Notes: a model not told the origin generated them from the letters alone. A DNA stretch of 38,346 nt from DAOTXK01 sp034430555 (GCA_034430555.1 DAOUEM010000592.1:1-38346); one strand, 5' to 3'. Numbered from the stretch's first letter, positions 6,839-15,134 are shown. Numbers and translations are program-made.

Positions 6839-6844
6839 ATTATA
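6839..6844 (-). promoter_or_regulatory. TATAAT box giving a leaderless mRNA
   Basis: A perfect TATAAT on the minus strand, 8 bp upstream of the ATG at 6830. Transcription starting 7-8 nt downstream would begin at or next to the A of the start codon. The -35 region (CCCCAA) is poor. Confidence 0.55.
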
Positions 6845-6891
6845 CCGGATCGACGCGCCTTTTGGGGGGAGATGTGGGGCGGCGGCGGGCT

Positions 6892-6911
6892 GGACAACCG
6901 GCCGGTTGTCC
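6892..6911. repeat. 20-bp perfect palindrome, dispersed family
   Basis: GGACAACCGGCCGGTTGTCC followed by CTAC. It belongs to the family with ends GTAGGGAC...GTCC described at 35688-35707. Confidence 0.9.
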
Positions 6912-6963
6912 CTACAGATTCCCAATCCGGGGCGGGTGTAAGGGCGGCGTAAGGGCGGTGTGG

Positions 6964-6983
6964 GGGCGTTCAATTGAACGCCC
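6964..6983. repeat. 20-bp perfect palindrome (CAATTG-centred)
   Basis: GGGCGTTCAATTGAACGCCC followed by TTAC. The flanks contain further GGGCG/CGCCC pieces (GTAAGGGCGGCGTAAGGGCG to the left, GGAACGCCCCTAC to the right). The related copy at 31705-31724 has GGAC/GTCC ends in place of GGGC/GCCC, a compensated change. Confidence 0.9.
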
Positions 6984-7035
6984 TTACCGGAACGCCCCTA
7001 CACAACACGCCGCGACCGCCAAACACCCACCACGG

Positions 7036-7632
7036 TTACGGCTTCTGCACGCGGATGACCTGGTACATACCGCCCCAGGCCAGGTGTTCGACCTGCGGCT
7101 CGCAGCCCAGCGCCCGGAACATCCCCGCGAAATCGGTCGGTTCGTCGCCCAGCAGGCGAAAGATCGCCCGGATCAGGCGGGTATAGACCGTTTCACGCAG
7201 AGGTGGGCCGTAGTCAGCCAGGCGGACCTCGCCGCCCGGACGGCAGACGCGCAGCATCTCGGCCAGGATAGCGGGCACGTCAAAGCCAACGCCGCCCACA
7301 GCGTGGGTCTCCACCACGGTATCAAAACAATCGGCCGGGTATGGCACGTGGTAAAAACTGGCCTTGGCCAGCATAGCCTTCGGCGCTTTGGACCGCGCCC
7401 GGCCGAGCATGCCATCGGACGTGTCGATACCGCAAGGCACCAGGCCGTTAGCGCAGGCCAGCGCCAGCACCGATCCGGTGCCGCAGCCCACGTCCAGCAG
7501 TGAGCCTTCGCGCAGGTCGCCGACGACGCGCCGGTGTCCCTTTTCCCCAAAGGGGAACAACCGCTCCACGAGATCGTACACCCGCGAAAAGCGGTCGTAG
7601 GTCTTGGGCGTCCAGAGTTCTTCCGCTTTCAT
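7036..7632 (-). CDS. Class I SAM-dependent methyltransferase (UbiE/PEMT-like)
   Basis: 198 residues from the chosen start at 7632, preceded by AGGGGGAA; a longer reading would need an unsupported start. The N-terminus YDRFSRVYDLVERLFPFGEKGHRRVV is the signature seen in UbiE and bacterial phosphatidylethanolamine N-methyltransferase relatives. Motif I LLDVGCGTG is at 45-53, with GIDTSDGML, then FDTVVETHAV and VCRPGGEVRLADYG. Members methylate quinone precursors or phospholipid headgroups; which applies here is not visible. Aspartate of motif II is retained. It lies 59 bp downstream of the large lipoprotein gene, with a palindromic repeat in the gap that overlaps the upstream region. Confidence 0.88.
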   Translation of the reverse strand: MKAEELWTPKTYDRFSRVYDLVERLFPFGEKGHRRVVGDLREGSLLDVGCGTGSVLALACANGLVPCGIDTSDGMLGRARSKAPKAMLAKASFYHVPYPADCFDTVVETHAVGGVGFDVPAILAEMLRVCRPGGEVRLADYGPPLRETVYTRLIRAIFRLLGDEPTDFAGMFRALGCEPQVEHLAWGGMYQVIRVQKP

Positions 7633-7652
7633 CATTCCCCCTATTAATTGTC

Positions 7653-7678
7653 GGCGGCGGACCGAAGTCCACCGCCGC
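7653..7678. repeat. Imperfect GC-rich palindrome
   Basis: GGCGGCGGACC (7653-7663), then GAA, then GTCCACCGCCG (7667-7677) pair with one bulge. The core GCGGTGGAC also occurs in the repeat cluster at 35710-35765. It sits between the lipoprotein stop and the methyltransferase RBS. Confidence 0.6.
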
Positions 7679-7691
7679 AAGAACCGAATCT

Positions 7692-9848
7692 CTACTCCCG
7701 CCAGGAGAGCCAGGCTCCGTTCCCGCCGACCTCAGCGTGACGCACGCCCCCATCCGGCAGGGTGATCAGCACATCGGACGCATCATACCCGCCGCGCACG
7801 CCGGGCCGGTGGATGATCGCCGTCTGCTGGATTTGCAGCTGGTAGCCCTGCTCCGGCGCGGTGGCCCAGCCCAGGCTCTCCTGCACCTGCCCATCATTGA
7901 CCCACAGCGTGCCGAAGCCGCGCGCCGGCAGCAGCAGGCCCTCCGGCGGCGCTTCCGGATAGGTGACCTCCCCGCCGCTCCAGGTATCCGGGTAGATGCC
8001 GTCGCCGTAGCGGCCGTCGGTCCAGATTTGCCCCTCGTGCCAGATCATCCAGCCATGCTCGAAGGGCTGGAAAGCGGCCTGCACCGTGCGGGCCGGCCCC
8101 GATGGACAGAATTCCGCCGGGCCGCCGGCGGCAAACCAGGCGTGGGCGCAGGCCACGGTCACCGTGCGCACGTGGTCGTAGTTGTACGGATCGAACAGCG
8201 AGAAGTCCACCGAGGTCACGTCAGCCGGCGCGGACACCGTCAGCGTGCCGGCTGCGGCCAGCAGCTCCCCGCCCGTATTGAGGGGGACGCTGTCACGTTC
8301 CAGCGCCCGGTGCCGCATGAAGATGCTCACCCCGAACACGCCCCGCACCTCCCAGGTGATGGTGATCGGCTGCCCGGCGGCCACCGTCGACGGCTCGGCG
8401 CTGAAGGTCACCACTTCTACCTCGACCGGTTCGCCGCCGTCATCGCCGCCATCGGGCACGGCGGCTTCCAGGATCAGGTACTGCTCGCTGCTGTATTCCC
8501 AGGCCCAGCCCTGCACGCCGCTGACCTCGCTGCGAATCTGCCACTGCCGCCGGCCCAGCAGGTAGCCGGCGGGCGCGGGTTCGTAGCGGTAGCAGTGCGG
8601 CCCGTCGATGACCGTGAAAATCTCGCCCGGCGGCATGTCGCCCGGCACCGGCATTTCGCCGTCGGCGGTCTCCACGTCGTCATAGACTGTAATGCCATAC
8701 TCGTCATCGACCAGGCGCACGCCCCGCCCCACCCGGATGCCGCGATCCGGCAGGAAGGGCGCGCTGTAACAATCCGCCGCGTCGTAGACCACGTACCCTC
8801 GGAACGGCCAGAGGTACCCCTCGGCATGGCGCCGGTCGCCCTGGACCTCGGTGACCCAGCCCTCCACCCCGCTCAGCTCGGAACGCACACGCCACTGGCG
8901 GTAGGTGGTCCCCGGCGGGGCCGTCGCCTGGAAGCAGAAGGGGCCTTCCAGCACCACGACGGTCTCGCCACGCGCCAGGCTGCCCACGTTCAGCCCGCCG
9001 ATGCCGCTGCCGGCAGTCACCGGCAGGCCCGCCAGCACATTCTGGCTGACGATGCCCCGCGCCCCGACCGCCAGCCCGTTGGAGGCCGTGAACGGGTCCG
9101 TGTAACACTGGGCGGCCTCGTACACCACGAAGGCGTCGCCGGTGGGCCGGTTCGCCACCGGCAGATTCAGCCGGGCGCTGGCCAGGGTCGCGCCGCTGGC
9201 GGTATTCACCACGCGCACTTGCAGGGTGATTTCGGTCGTGTCGCCCGTGGGCAGGAAGGGGGCGACCGGTCCCTGCCCCGTCGACGGGACTTCCGTGAAG
9301 TAGCGGGGCAGCTCGACGTTGCGCACCGCGCCGCCGACAAACACCTGCTCGAACACCAGGTTGCTGCCCGCCGGGCGATTGGCCACGTCCCAGCGCAGGA
9401 CCACCGTCTCCGCCCGCTGCGAGAGTTCGAGGGCGTCCACCCGGCGGGCGTCGGTGGCGAAGGTCTGGATCACGGGCGGGATGGCGGTCGGGGGGACGCG
9501 CGTCGGCACGATCACGGGCGTGGCCGTGGAGACACGCGTCGGCGGGAGGGGCGTGGCCGTCGGTGGGACGGCGAGAATACCCAGGTCGCCGGCCTCGGCG
9601 ATGGCCGGCGGCGCGGTGGCCGTCGGCGGGACCGGCGTGGCGGGGACGGTCGGCACTAGCACGACCGGCGTCCCCTTGACGGCGGTCGGCGGCGCGGCGG
9701 TCGGAGAGGCCACCGCAATCGCCCCGGCGGCGATGTCGGTGGCGGTCGGCGTGACGAGACGCGGCCCCGGTACGCAGGCAGCCAGCGCCACAGTTCCCAC
9801 CAGCAGCAGGGTCAGCGGTACGCGAACGGTCAGGCATTTGTCAGGCAT
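7692..9848 (-). CDS. Large surface lipoprotein with SH3-like and Ig-like domains
   Basis: 718 residues from ATG 9848, which has AAGGAG (9859-9864) 10 nt upstream; a longer reading lacks an RBS. The signal peptide ends in a lipobox ALAAC with the lipidated Cys at 25. A Pro/Thr/Val-rich linker runs to about 150 (VPTVPATPVPPTATAPP). A beta-rich module follows (RAETVVLRWDVANRPAG). Two homologous SH3-like units come next, YEAAQCYTDPF...WRVRSELSGVEGWVTE and YDAADCYSAPF...WQIRSEVSGVQGWAWE, each with two cysteines. Then comes an Ig-like unit (FSAEPSTVAAGQPITITWEVRGV) of the type repeated in the protein at 17228-18541, and a C-terminal domain rich in Trp and Gly. It should be anchored outside the membrane and bind peptidoglycan or other surface polymers; the ligand is unknown. 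The gene ends in TGGCGGGAGTAG, like two propeller genes at 34530 and 35785. Confidence 0.8.
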   Translation of the reverse strand: MPDKCLTVRVPLTLLLVGTVALAACVPGPRLVTPTATDIAAGAIAVASPTAAPPTAVKGTPVVLVPTVPATPVPPTATAPPAIAEAGDLGILAVPPTATPLPPTRVSTATPVIVPTRVPPTAIPPVIQTFATDARRVDALELSQRAETVVLRWDVANRPAGSNLVFEQVFVGGAVRNVELPRYFTEVPSTGQGPVAPFLPTGDTTEITLQVRVVNTASGATLASARLNLPVANRPTGDAFVVYEAAQCYTDPFTASNGLAVGARGIVSQNVLAGLPVTAGSGIGGLNVGSLARGETVVVLEGPFCFQATAPPGTTYRQWRVRSELSGVEGWVTEVQGDRRHAEGYLWPFRGYVVYDAADCYSAPFLPDRGIRVGRGVRLVDDEYGITVYDDVETADGEMPVPGDMPPGEIFTVIDGPHCYRYEPAPAGYLLGRRQWQIRSEVSGVQGWAWEYSSEQYLILEAAVPDGGDDGGEPVEVEVVTFSAEPSTVAAGQPITITWEVRGVFGVSIFMRHRALERDSVPLNTGGELLAAAGTLTVSAPADVTSVDFSLFDPYNYDHVRTVTVACAHAWFAAGGPAEFCPSGPARTVQAAFQPFEHGWMIWHEGQIWTDGRYGDGIYPDTWSGGEVTYPEAPPEGLLLPARGFGTLWVNDGQVQESLGWATAPEQGYQLQIQQTAIIHRPGVRGGYDASDVLITLPDGGVRHAEVGGNGAWLSWRE

Positions 9849-9958
9849 ATCACGAAGGCTCCTTGGTCGGCCTGCCCGCGGGCAAAGCCGCCGTGTGCGG
9901 CAGTCGCCCGGCCGGACAGCGAGACCGTGTTGTGAGCGGGGGTACCTGTATTGTACGG

Positions 9959-9986
9959 GAAAAACGCCGGTGATCGCCCCCGGCGT
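9959..9986 (-). terminator. Intrinsic terminator downstream of the TPR gene
   Basis: On the minus strand: ACGCCGG (9980-9986) and CCGGCGT (9964-9970) form a 7-bp stem with a 9-nt loop, followed by TTTTT (9959-9964). It lies 140 bp after the stop of the TPR gene at 10125 and would separate it from the lipoprotein gene. Confidence 0.75.
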
Positions 9987-10124
9987 CAGGTGATCGTGGG
10001 TCGGACGGTGGTTAAGCGTGGAACTGGCGTCAGCAGACCATGCGCACAGACGCCAAGACTGAATCTTCGGAAGGCAGCCTCGGCGGCTCACAACCCGCCA
10101 GGTTGATGGGCAATCACACAATGG

Positions 10125-10676
10125 TCACTCATCGCCGTTTTCGATCTGCTCCAGACGGTCGTGCAGGAGGGCCAGCCAGGGTTCGGCCATCGCCCGGTTG
10201 AGCAGGCCCGGCCGATATTCGATGGCCTCGCACAGCCACTTGTAGCCGGAGTCCAGGTCGCCCAACTGGGTATAGGCCACGGCCATGCGGTAGCGTACGA
10301 TGGCGTGGCGGGTGGGATCGATCAGGTCCAGGATACGATCCACCGCGATCTCCTCCTCCCATTCCTCGCGCAGCAGGTAGAGGGAGGCCAGGTTATTCCA
10401 GGCTTCGCTCAGCTCACTGATGGCGATCTCGCTGGCCCGCTGGATGGCCCGCAGGGCATCGTCGAACTCGCCTTTCTCCTCGAAGGCGCCGGCCAGCAGC
10501 AGCCAGGCATCGTAGTAGGTCGGCCAGATTTCGACGGCGTTCTCGCAGTGCCGGATCGCGTTGTCCCACTCCTCGGCCTCCATGTGTGCCAGGGCGAAGG
10601 CCCACTGCTCGGAAGGATTCTCCTTCCACGACATATGGTCGCGATTGGGGATGGTGCGGCGTTTCTGGTCGGACAT
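10125..10676 (-). CDS. Cytoplasmic TPR-repeat protein
   Basis: 183 residues without a signal peptide. About four tetratricopeptide repeats are visible: WAFALAHMEAEEWDNAIRHCENAVEIWP, AWLLLAGAFEEKGEFDDALRAIQRASEI, AWNNLASLYLLREEWEEEIAVDRILDLI and VRYRMAVAYTQLGDLDSGYKWLCEAIEY. TPR proteins act as adaptor scaffolds; no catalytic domain is present. The start ATG at 10676 has a clear AAGGAGGA 5 nt upstream. It has its own promoter (10824-10852) with a leader of about 140 nt and its own terminator (9959-9986), so it is probably a single-gene unit. The highly acidic composition (many Glu) suits a soluble cytoplasmic protein. Partner unknown. Confidence 0.88.
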   Translation of the reverse strand: MSDQKRRTIPNRDHMSWKENPSEQWAFALAHMEAEEWDNAIRHCENAVEIWPTYYDAWLLLAGAFEEKGEFDDALRAIQRASEIAISELSEAWNNLASLYLLREEWEEEIAVDRILDLIDPTRHAIVRYRMAVAYTQLGDLDSGYKWLCEAIEYRPGLLNRAMAEPWLALLHDRLEQIENGDE

Positions 10677-10823
10677 ACGATCCTCCTTGCAGGCGCGCCC
10701 CTGGCCGGCAGGAGACCGGCGTTGGGGCTTCCCGGGCTATCACCGGCGACGGTCGGCCCTGGTCTCCAACCAGCCCTGGTTCTCCAGGCCCTGGCACAAC
10801 CCGCCAACCCTCGCGGCTGGATC

Positions 10824-10852
10824 ATTCTAGTATGGGGCACTTACCAGGGCAA
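10824..10852 (-). promoter_or_regulatory. Sigma-70-type promoter of the TPR gene
   Basis: Minus strand -35 TTGCCC (10847-10852), 17-bp spacer, -10 TAGAAT (10824-10829; 5 of 6). The predicted start is near 10817. Confidence 0.5.
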
Positions 10853-10891
10853 ACGCCCACCGGCGCGGGGTGCCACCGGCGCACAACGGCA

Positions 10892-11443
10892 TCAATAGGG
10901 GAAGGCTGCCATGAAGGCGTCGAGGGTGGCGGCGCTGCCGGACGCCGCATAAAAGACGAAGGTCTGCCGCTGCCAGTAGATGTGGGCCGCGCCGTCGTCG
11001 AACCGCACGCGCACGAAGGCCGGTTCTTCCCCCGCACGGACGGTGCGCACCTCGGCCACACCCGCCGTATGGGGCCGCACGACGTTGGTCGAGACCACCA
11101 GCCGCGCCACCGCCGCCGACTCGGTCCGCAGCGCCCGGACCACGACCCGCTCCTGGCCGCTTTCATAGACGGCTTCCACCCCGCCGGCAGTGCCGCCCTC
11201 GCCCGTGAGCGCCTCGACCGGACCGCGGCGGAAAGCGCCCACCCGCGCCGGCAGCACCTCGTCCGCCGAGGCTTCCGCCAGCGGCAGGGGACGGCCCGCC
11301 AGGTTGTAGGGATCGCCGTACAACAGGGCCGCCGACTGGCCGAACAGCCCCGGCCAGCTAAGCACCAGGGCGGCCACCACGATCGTCCCGGCCAGCAGGG
11401 CCGCGCCAAACGCGATCACCGCCTGCCGCTGTAACCGGTTCAC
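10892..11443 (-). CDS. TM-anchored extracytoplasmic protein, paralog of upstream gene
   Basis: 183 residues from a GTG start. One N-terminal membrane helix (about 8-30, AVIAFGAALLAGTIVVAALVL) places the rest outside the cytoplasm. The soluble part starts with YGDPYNLAGRPLPLAEASADEVLPARVGAFRRG and ends ATLDAFMAAFPY. The gene directly upstream encodes a clear paralog with matching blocks: YGVGERPLP, DLLPVEVSGFRRG, an Arg-Val strand, the xxYVRxxFxxGxAxxxYxRQxxxF block, and a final ALDAFMNAFPY. I recognise no named family. The gap between the two genes is only 19 bp, so they form one operon from the promoter at 12063-12091. Unlike its sister, this copy has no internal stop and is the intact member. 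Confidence 0.75.
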   Translation of the reverse strand: MNRLQRQAVIAFGAALLAGTIVVAALVLSWPGLFGQSAALLYGDPYNLAGRPLPLAEASADEVLPARVGAFRRGPVEALTGEGGTAGGVEAVYESGQERVVVRALRTESAAVARLVVSTNVVRPHTAGVAEVRTVRAGEEPAFVRVRFDDGAAHIYWQRQTFVFYAASGSAATLDAFMAAFPY

Positions 11444-11462
11444 AGGCGCCCATCCAATTCGC

Positions 11463-12011
11463 TCAGTACGGGAAAGCGTTCATAAAGGCGTCAAGGGCGG
11501 CTCGATTATCGGCCTGCATGTCGAAGAAATAGTTCTGGCGGCTGTAGGCCATGCGCGCCTGACCATTGGTGAAGACCGCGCGCACGTAGCTGGGGTCCTG
11601 GTCGGGATTGTAGAGACGCTCGGTCGTACCGGATTCGGTTTGCTGCCCGACCGCCTCCACCTGGGCCTGCGCCTGCCCCACGCTGCTGGTCCAGACGGCC
11701 CGCACCCGCACATTGCCGGACTCGCCGCTGTAGATGGCCGATTGGCCGTTGCCGGCTACCGGGTTGCCGCGCCGGAAGCCGCTGACTTCCACCGGCAGCA
11801 GGTCCTGGACTCCCGCGCTGGCCGGCAGCGGGCGCTCGCCCACGCCGTACGGCTCACTCAGGACCTGTTCGACGAAACCGCCAATATCCAGGTTGGCGAA
11901 AAACTCGCCCAAAGCACCGCCAAACTATGTCGCCGCCACCACGGCGCATACACACACGACCACCCCCAGGCAGCCGCACCCCAGCAGAATATTCCGTACA
12001 CCACGACTCAT
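11463..12011 (-). pseudogene. Sister TM-anchored protein gene with in-frame UAG
   Basis: The frame runs from ATG 12011 (GGGGAA 8 nt upstream) to the stop at 11463, 183 codons in all, and is in phase throughout, but codon 29 is TAG (11925-11927). Before it lies a complete membrane helix, MSRGVRNILLGCGCLGVVV and so on to VVAAT. After it lies FGGALGEFFANLDIGG and the whole soluble domain. The intact paralog downstream is 183 residues with the same order (helix, then domain), so this is one gene interrupted by one amber codon and not two genes. Promoter and RBS are good, and the downstream frame shows no further damage. Options are a recent nonsense mutation, a sequencing error, or read-through. 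Internal re-initiation at TTG 11912 would make a 149-residue form without the anchor, but no RBS is seen there. Confidence 0.75.
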
Positions 12012-12062
12012 CGTTGATTCCCCTTTGACCAGGACCGGTCCGCGCCGGCCATTCCAGGGGGG

Positions 12063-12091
12063 ATTGTAATCACGACCGGGCGCGCGGTCAA
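12063..12091 (-). promoter_or_regulatory. Strong sigma-70-type promoter for the paralog pair
   Basis: Minus strand -35 TTGACC (12086-12091; 5 of 6), 17-bp spacer, -10 TACAAT (12063-12068; 5 of 6). The predicted leader is about 45 nt to the ATG at 12011. Confidence 0.7.
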
Positions 12092-12117
12092 CGGCGATGA
12101 ATCGCAAACCAGATGAT

Positions 12118-13320
12118 CTACCCGATTGGGTAAGAATAATCCGTAGGTCGCCAGCCGATAAACCTGTCGCCGGAGCGGTAGGAGTCTGGCAGTTGCAGCG
12201 TAAAAACGGCACGACGAGGGTTGGTATAAATCTGGCCGATATGCAACTCATATATCTGCCCTCCATGCTCGACCGGGGTTGAGGACACCCAGGCCCCCAC
12301 ATATGAGTCGGGCGAGATGATCACATCTGATGGCGGACCGGAACGGTGTTCGTCAAGATGTGCGTCAAAATCAATCGGTTCCGGCATGACGATGTCCTCA
12401 GGCAGCACCTCCGGCACGTTCATCGCCTGTTCAAGAGTAAAGTCATATTGCTGATCGAGCACTACCCGCACCGAAAACGTAATACCGCCCTCGTCCGTCC
12501 AACGCACATTGCCTTCGTGGGTAGCTGGCGTATACGTCAGGCGATACCTGTCCCCCGTCTCCGAGTTGACCAGGTAAACGTCGCCCTGATGATTGGTCCG
12601 TGGCAGCGACGATCCGACCACGTATTCATCTTGCAGTGTAATGAGAAACCAGCCATCATCCGGTGACCACACCGGGCGATAGTCAGCGTAGTAGGGGTCC
12701 GGCGCACTCAAAGTAACGTAATCCCCAGTTTCGGCATTCATGACCACGAAAGTGTTGAGTGTGCCACCCATAATCCACTTGTAGCTCACAAATGTCAGAT
12801 AATCTTCCGTGGGCGACCACTGAAAGGACCAGAGACCCGCCTCACGGTTCGGCTCTCCATCAGTGGTTCGATGCAGTTCCTGATTCGATTGATCAACCAG
12901 GCTGTGCAACCATAACACCTCATTGTCACCGTCAATGGATGTGTACAATACCTGTGTGTCATCAGGTGAGAAAGTGACAGTTCCAACTGCGCACGAAATC
13001 GGCTCCTCGTACAGCCAGTCCCACGCGTTGATGTCAAACAGGTTGAGACATTTGCCCGCCTCACCTTCGTGCAGACGCGCCAGCACATACCGCCCGTCAG
13101 GCGACCACTCAAACTGGTCGAACTCCCTGACCACGAACGGCAGTTCGGTGGCTTCGCCCGTGTAGCCGTCCACCAGCAGCAGACGGTTGTCGCTGCGTAC
13201 CAGGAACTGCGGCGCGGGCGGGTCGTCCTGCGCTATGGCGAGCACTCCCGTCAGCAGCAGGCCAAACACCATCAGGGACAATACCAGCCACTGATGTAAA
13301 GCGGAGCGTTGTATACGCAT
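12118..13320 (-). CDS. Secreted TolB/WD40-like beta-propeller protein
   Basis: 400 residues from ATG 13320, chosen because AGGGAG lies 7 nt upstream (13328-13333). The signal peptide is about 1-31 (LVLSLMVFGLLLTGVLAIAQ). The body shows repeated propeller blades marked by WSPDG/FSPDD/WSPTE/WSPDD and LVN-SETGDRY, as in TolB-type or PD40 propellers. No catalytic residues are evident, and a role as a binding scaffold outside the cell is inferred. Its C-terminus (SYRSGDRFIGWRPTD) resembles the IGWRE ending of the two propeller proteins at 34.5-37 kb, so the three may be distant relatives. The terminal half (residues about 290-400, MPEPIDFDAHLDEH ... AVFTLQLPDS) is less clearly propeller. No partner is obvious; the neighbours on both sides have their own promoters. 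Confidence 0.8.
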   Translation of the reverse strand: MRIQRSALHQWLVLSLMVFGLLLTGVLAIAQDDPPAPQFLVRSDNRLLLVDGYTGEATELPFVVREFDQFEWSPDGRYVLARLHEGEAGKCLNLFDINAWDWLYEEPISCAVGTVTFSPDDTQVLYTSIDGDNEVLWLHSLVDQSNQELHRTTDGEPNREAGLWSFQWSPTEDYLTFVSYKWIMGGTLNTFVVMNAETGDYVTLSAPDPYYADYRPVWSPDDGWFLITLQDEYVVGSSLPRTNHQGDVYLVNSETGDRYRLTYTPATHEGNVRWTDEGGITFSVRVVLDQQYDFTLEQAMNVPEVLPEDIVMPEPIDFDAHLDEHRSGPPSDVIISPDSYVGAWVSSTPVEHGGQIYELHIGQIYTNPRRAVFTLQLPDSYRSGDRFIGWRPTDYSYPIG

Positions 13321-13356
13321 GAGTCCACTCCCTTTCGTTAGCTGAGCCACAACCCG

Positions 13357-13365
13357 AGTCTAGCA
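13357..13365 (-). promoter_or_regulatory. Extended -10 candidate for the propeller gene
   Basis: Minus strand TGCTAGACT, an extended TG plus TAGACT (4 of 6), with no clear -35. The start would be near 13350, about 30 nt before the ATG at 13320. Confidence 0.35.
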
Positions 13366-13425
13366 CGCCGCCTCGCCCCCTGCCTGACGCCTGACCGTCG
13401 ATCAACCGCCGTTGCCCCCGGAATC

Positions 13426-13452
13426 AAAAACGCCGCCCCATATAGAGGCGAC
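13426..13452 (-). terminator. Intrinsic terminator after nuoN
   Basis: Minus strand GTCGCC / GGCGGC (one G-T pair), loop TCTATATGG, then TTTTT (13426-13430). It lies 30-60 bp past the nuoN stop at 13484. Confidence 0.6.
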
Positions 13453-13483
13453 GCCCACTATCATCACAAAATCGGCCCGCCGA

Positions 13484-15001
13484 TCAGCCGCCGCCCAGGG
13501 CCGTCGCCACGATCTGCACGCTGCCGGCCATGTCCGCCGCCAGGAAGGGCAGCACGCCAAACACCAGCGTGCCCAGCGTCGTGATCACCAGGGCCGCCCG
13601 CAGGCTGCGCGGCACGACCGCCATGCTGGTATCGGCCTCGCCCTCTTCCAGGAACATCTGCACGACCACGCGCAAGTAATAAAACGCGCCCACCACGCTG
13701 GTCAGCACGCCGATCACGGCCAGGACGTTCAGGTTGGCGTTGATCGCGCTCCAGAAGACGTACCACTTGCCGACAAACCCGGCGGTCAGCGGGATGCCAG
13801 TCAGGCTGAACATGAAGAAGGCCATCATCAGGGCCAGCCAGGGCCGCTGCCGCCCCAGCCCGCGGAAGTCGTCCAGGGTGACGCCGCTGCCGTCGTCGCG
13901 CTCCACGGCAATCGCCACCGCGAAGGCGCCCAGGTTGGTGAAGGCATAGGCCAGCAGGTAGATCAGCGCTGCCTGCACGCCCTGGTCCCCCACCGACTGG
14001 TGCCCGGCAGCCGCCACCGCGATCAAAATGTAGCCGGCGTGGGCGATGGACGAATAGGCCAGCATGCGTTTGATGTTGCGCTGCATGATCGCCACAATAT
14101 TGCCCAGGATGAGGGTCAGGCCGGCGATCAGGGCGATGGTATCGACCCACATGGCGGCGGTGGCTCCGTCCAATTGCAGGGCCGGCAGCCCCACCACCAG
14201 CACCCGCAGCAGCGCCGCGAAGCCGCCCGCCTTGGCCCCCACGCTCATGAAGGCCGTGACCGGCGTGGGCGCGCCCTCGTACACGTCCGGCGTCCACATG
14301 TGGAAGGGCACGGCGGCCACCTTGAAGCCCAGCGCCACCGTGATCAGGCCTGCCCCCAGCAGCAGCAAGAAGCGCGCCCCGGTCGCCCCTGCCACGATGG
14401 CCTGCACCGCCACCCAGATTTCCGGCAGGCGGGTGGTGCCGGTCGCCCCGTAGATCAGGGCGATGCCGTACACCAGGAAGCCGCTGGCGAACGCGCCCAG
14501 CAGGAAGTACTTCAGCGCCGATTCTTCGCTGCGGGTATCCGGGCTGCGGAAGCCGCTCAGCACGTACAGCGGGATGCTCAGCAGTTCCAGCGCCACGAAG
14601 ACGATGATCAGGTCGTTGGCCGCTGCCATGAACATCATGCCGCCGGTGGTGAACAGCAGCAGGAAGTAATACTCGCTGCGGTCCATGCCCGTGCGGCGCA
14701 GGTAATCCATCGCCATCAGCACGCCCAGGCCCGCCGTGATCAGCACGATCAGATTGACGAAGCTGGTGAACGAGTCCACCACGATCATGCCGCCGAAGGC
14801 TTCGCCGCCCGTGTCGAAGTTGATCACGGTCAGCGCCAGGCTGGCCACGATGCCCGCCAGGGCCAGCCACCCGATCCAGCGTTTGCGCCCCGGCGGCAGG
14901 GACAGGTCGAGCAGCACCAGCAGGATCGCGCCAACCAGCAGGATGATGGCCGGCAGGGCGATGGTCATGTTCAAACTATCAAGGGTGGGGATATCAAACA
15001 T
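13484..15001 (-). CDS. nuoN: NADH-quinone oxidoreductase subunit N
   Basis: About 505 residues; start at 15001 (MFDIPTLDSLNMT) with GGAAAG just upstream, or 12 bp earlier (MGKPMFD). NuoN is one of three antiporter-like proton-channel subunits of the complex I membrane arm. The protein is almost all membrane helices. Recognisable signatures are LLFTTGGMMFMAAANDLIIVFVALELLSIPLYVLSGF (with the conserved Glu in TM5), FKVAAVPFHMWTPDVYEGAPTPVTAFMSVGAKAGGFAALLR (Lys and substrate-helix region) and RNIKRMLAYSSIAHAGY. Length is normal for the family. It is the last nuo gene but sits 6 kb beyond nuoM, with foreign genes between, and has its own promoter (15076-15105) and terminator (13426-13452), so it must be transcribed apart from the rest. 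Confidence 0.97.
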   Translation of the reverse strand: MFDIPTLDSLNMTIALPAIILLVGAILLVLLDLSLPPGRKRWIGWLALAGIVASLALTVINFDTGGEAFGGMIVVDSFTSFVNLIVLITAGLGVLMAMDYLRRTGMDRSEYYFLLLFTTGGMMFMAAANDLIIVFVALELLSIPLYVLSGFRSPDTRSEESALKYFLLGAFASGFLVYGIALIYGATGTTRLPEIWVAVQAIVAGATGARFLLLLGAGLITVALGFKVAAVPFHMWTPDVYEGAPTPVTAFMSVGAKAGGFAALLRVLVVGLPALQLDGATAAMWVDTIALIAGLTLILGNIVAIMQRNIKRMLAYSSIAHAGYILIAVAAAGHQSVGDQGVQAALIYLLAYAFTNLGAFAVAIAVERDDGSGVTLDDFRGLGRQRPWLALMMAFFMFSLTGIPLTAGFVGKWYVFWSAINANLNVLAVIGVLTSVVGAFYYLRVVVQMFLEEGEADTSMAVVPRSLRAALVITTLGTLVFGVLPFLAADMAGSVQIVATALGGG

Positions 15002-15075
15002 GGGCTTTCCCATCAAATTGGCAGGTGGGCCTGGAAAAAAGAGCAGGTGAAGGTTTGCACAACCTCCACCCGCGT

Positions 15076-15105
15076 ATTTTATCGTGTCCAGTCTAGACTT
15101 GCCAA
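15076..15105 (-). promoter_or_regulatory. Promoter of nuoN
   Basis: Minus strand -35 TTGGCA (15100-15105; 5 of 6), 18-bp spacer, -10 TAAAAT (15076-15081; 5 of 6), giving a leader of about 68 nt. A similar -10 context (CGATAAAATA) occurs upstream of nuoG at 34390-34395. Confidence 0.6.
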
Positions 15106-15134
15106 GTCCATAATGCATCCAGGCGTTCGCCAAC

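Noticed and set aside
7500..9659. 719-codon open frame on the plus strand
   Set aside because: Antisense shadow of the lipoprotein gene; high GC removes stops. The minus frame has a lipobox, SH3 and Ig-like motifs, and an RBS.
11463..11912. The downstream half of the interrupted paralog as an independent 149-residue gene
   Set aside because: TTG start without RBS, no signal peptide, and the same frame as the upstream helix; the paralog shows that they are one protein.
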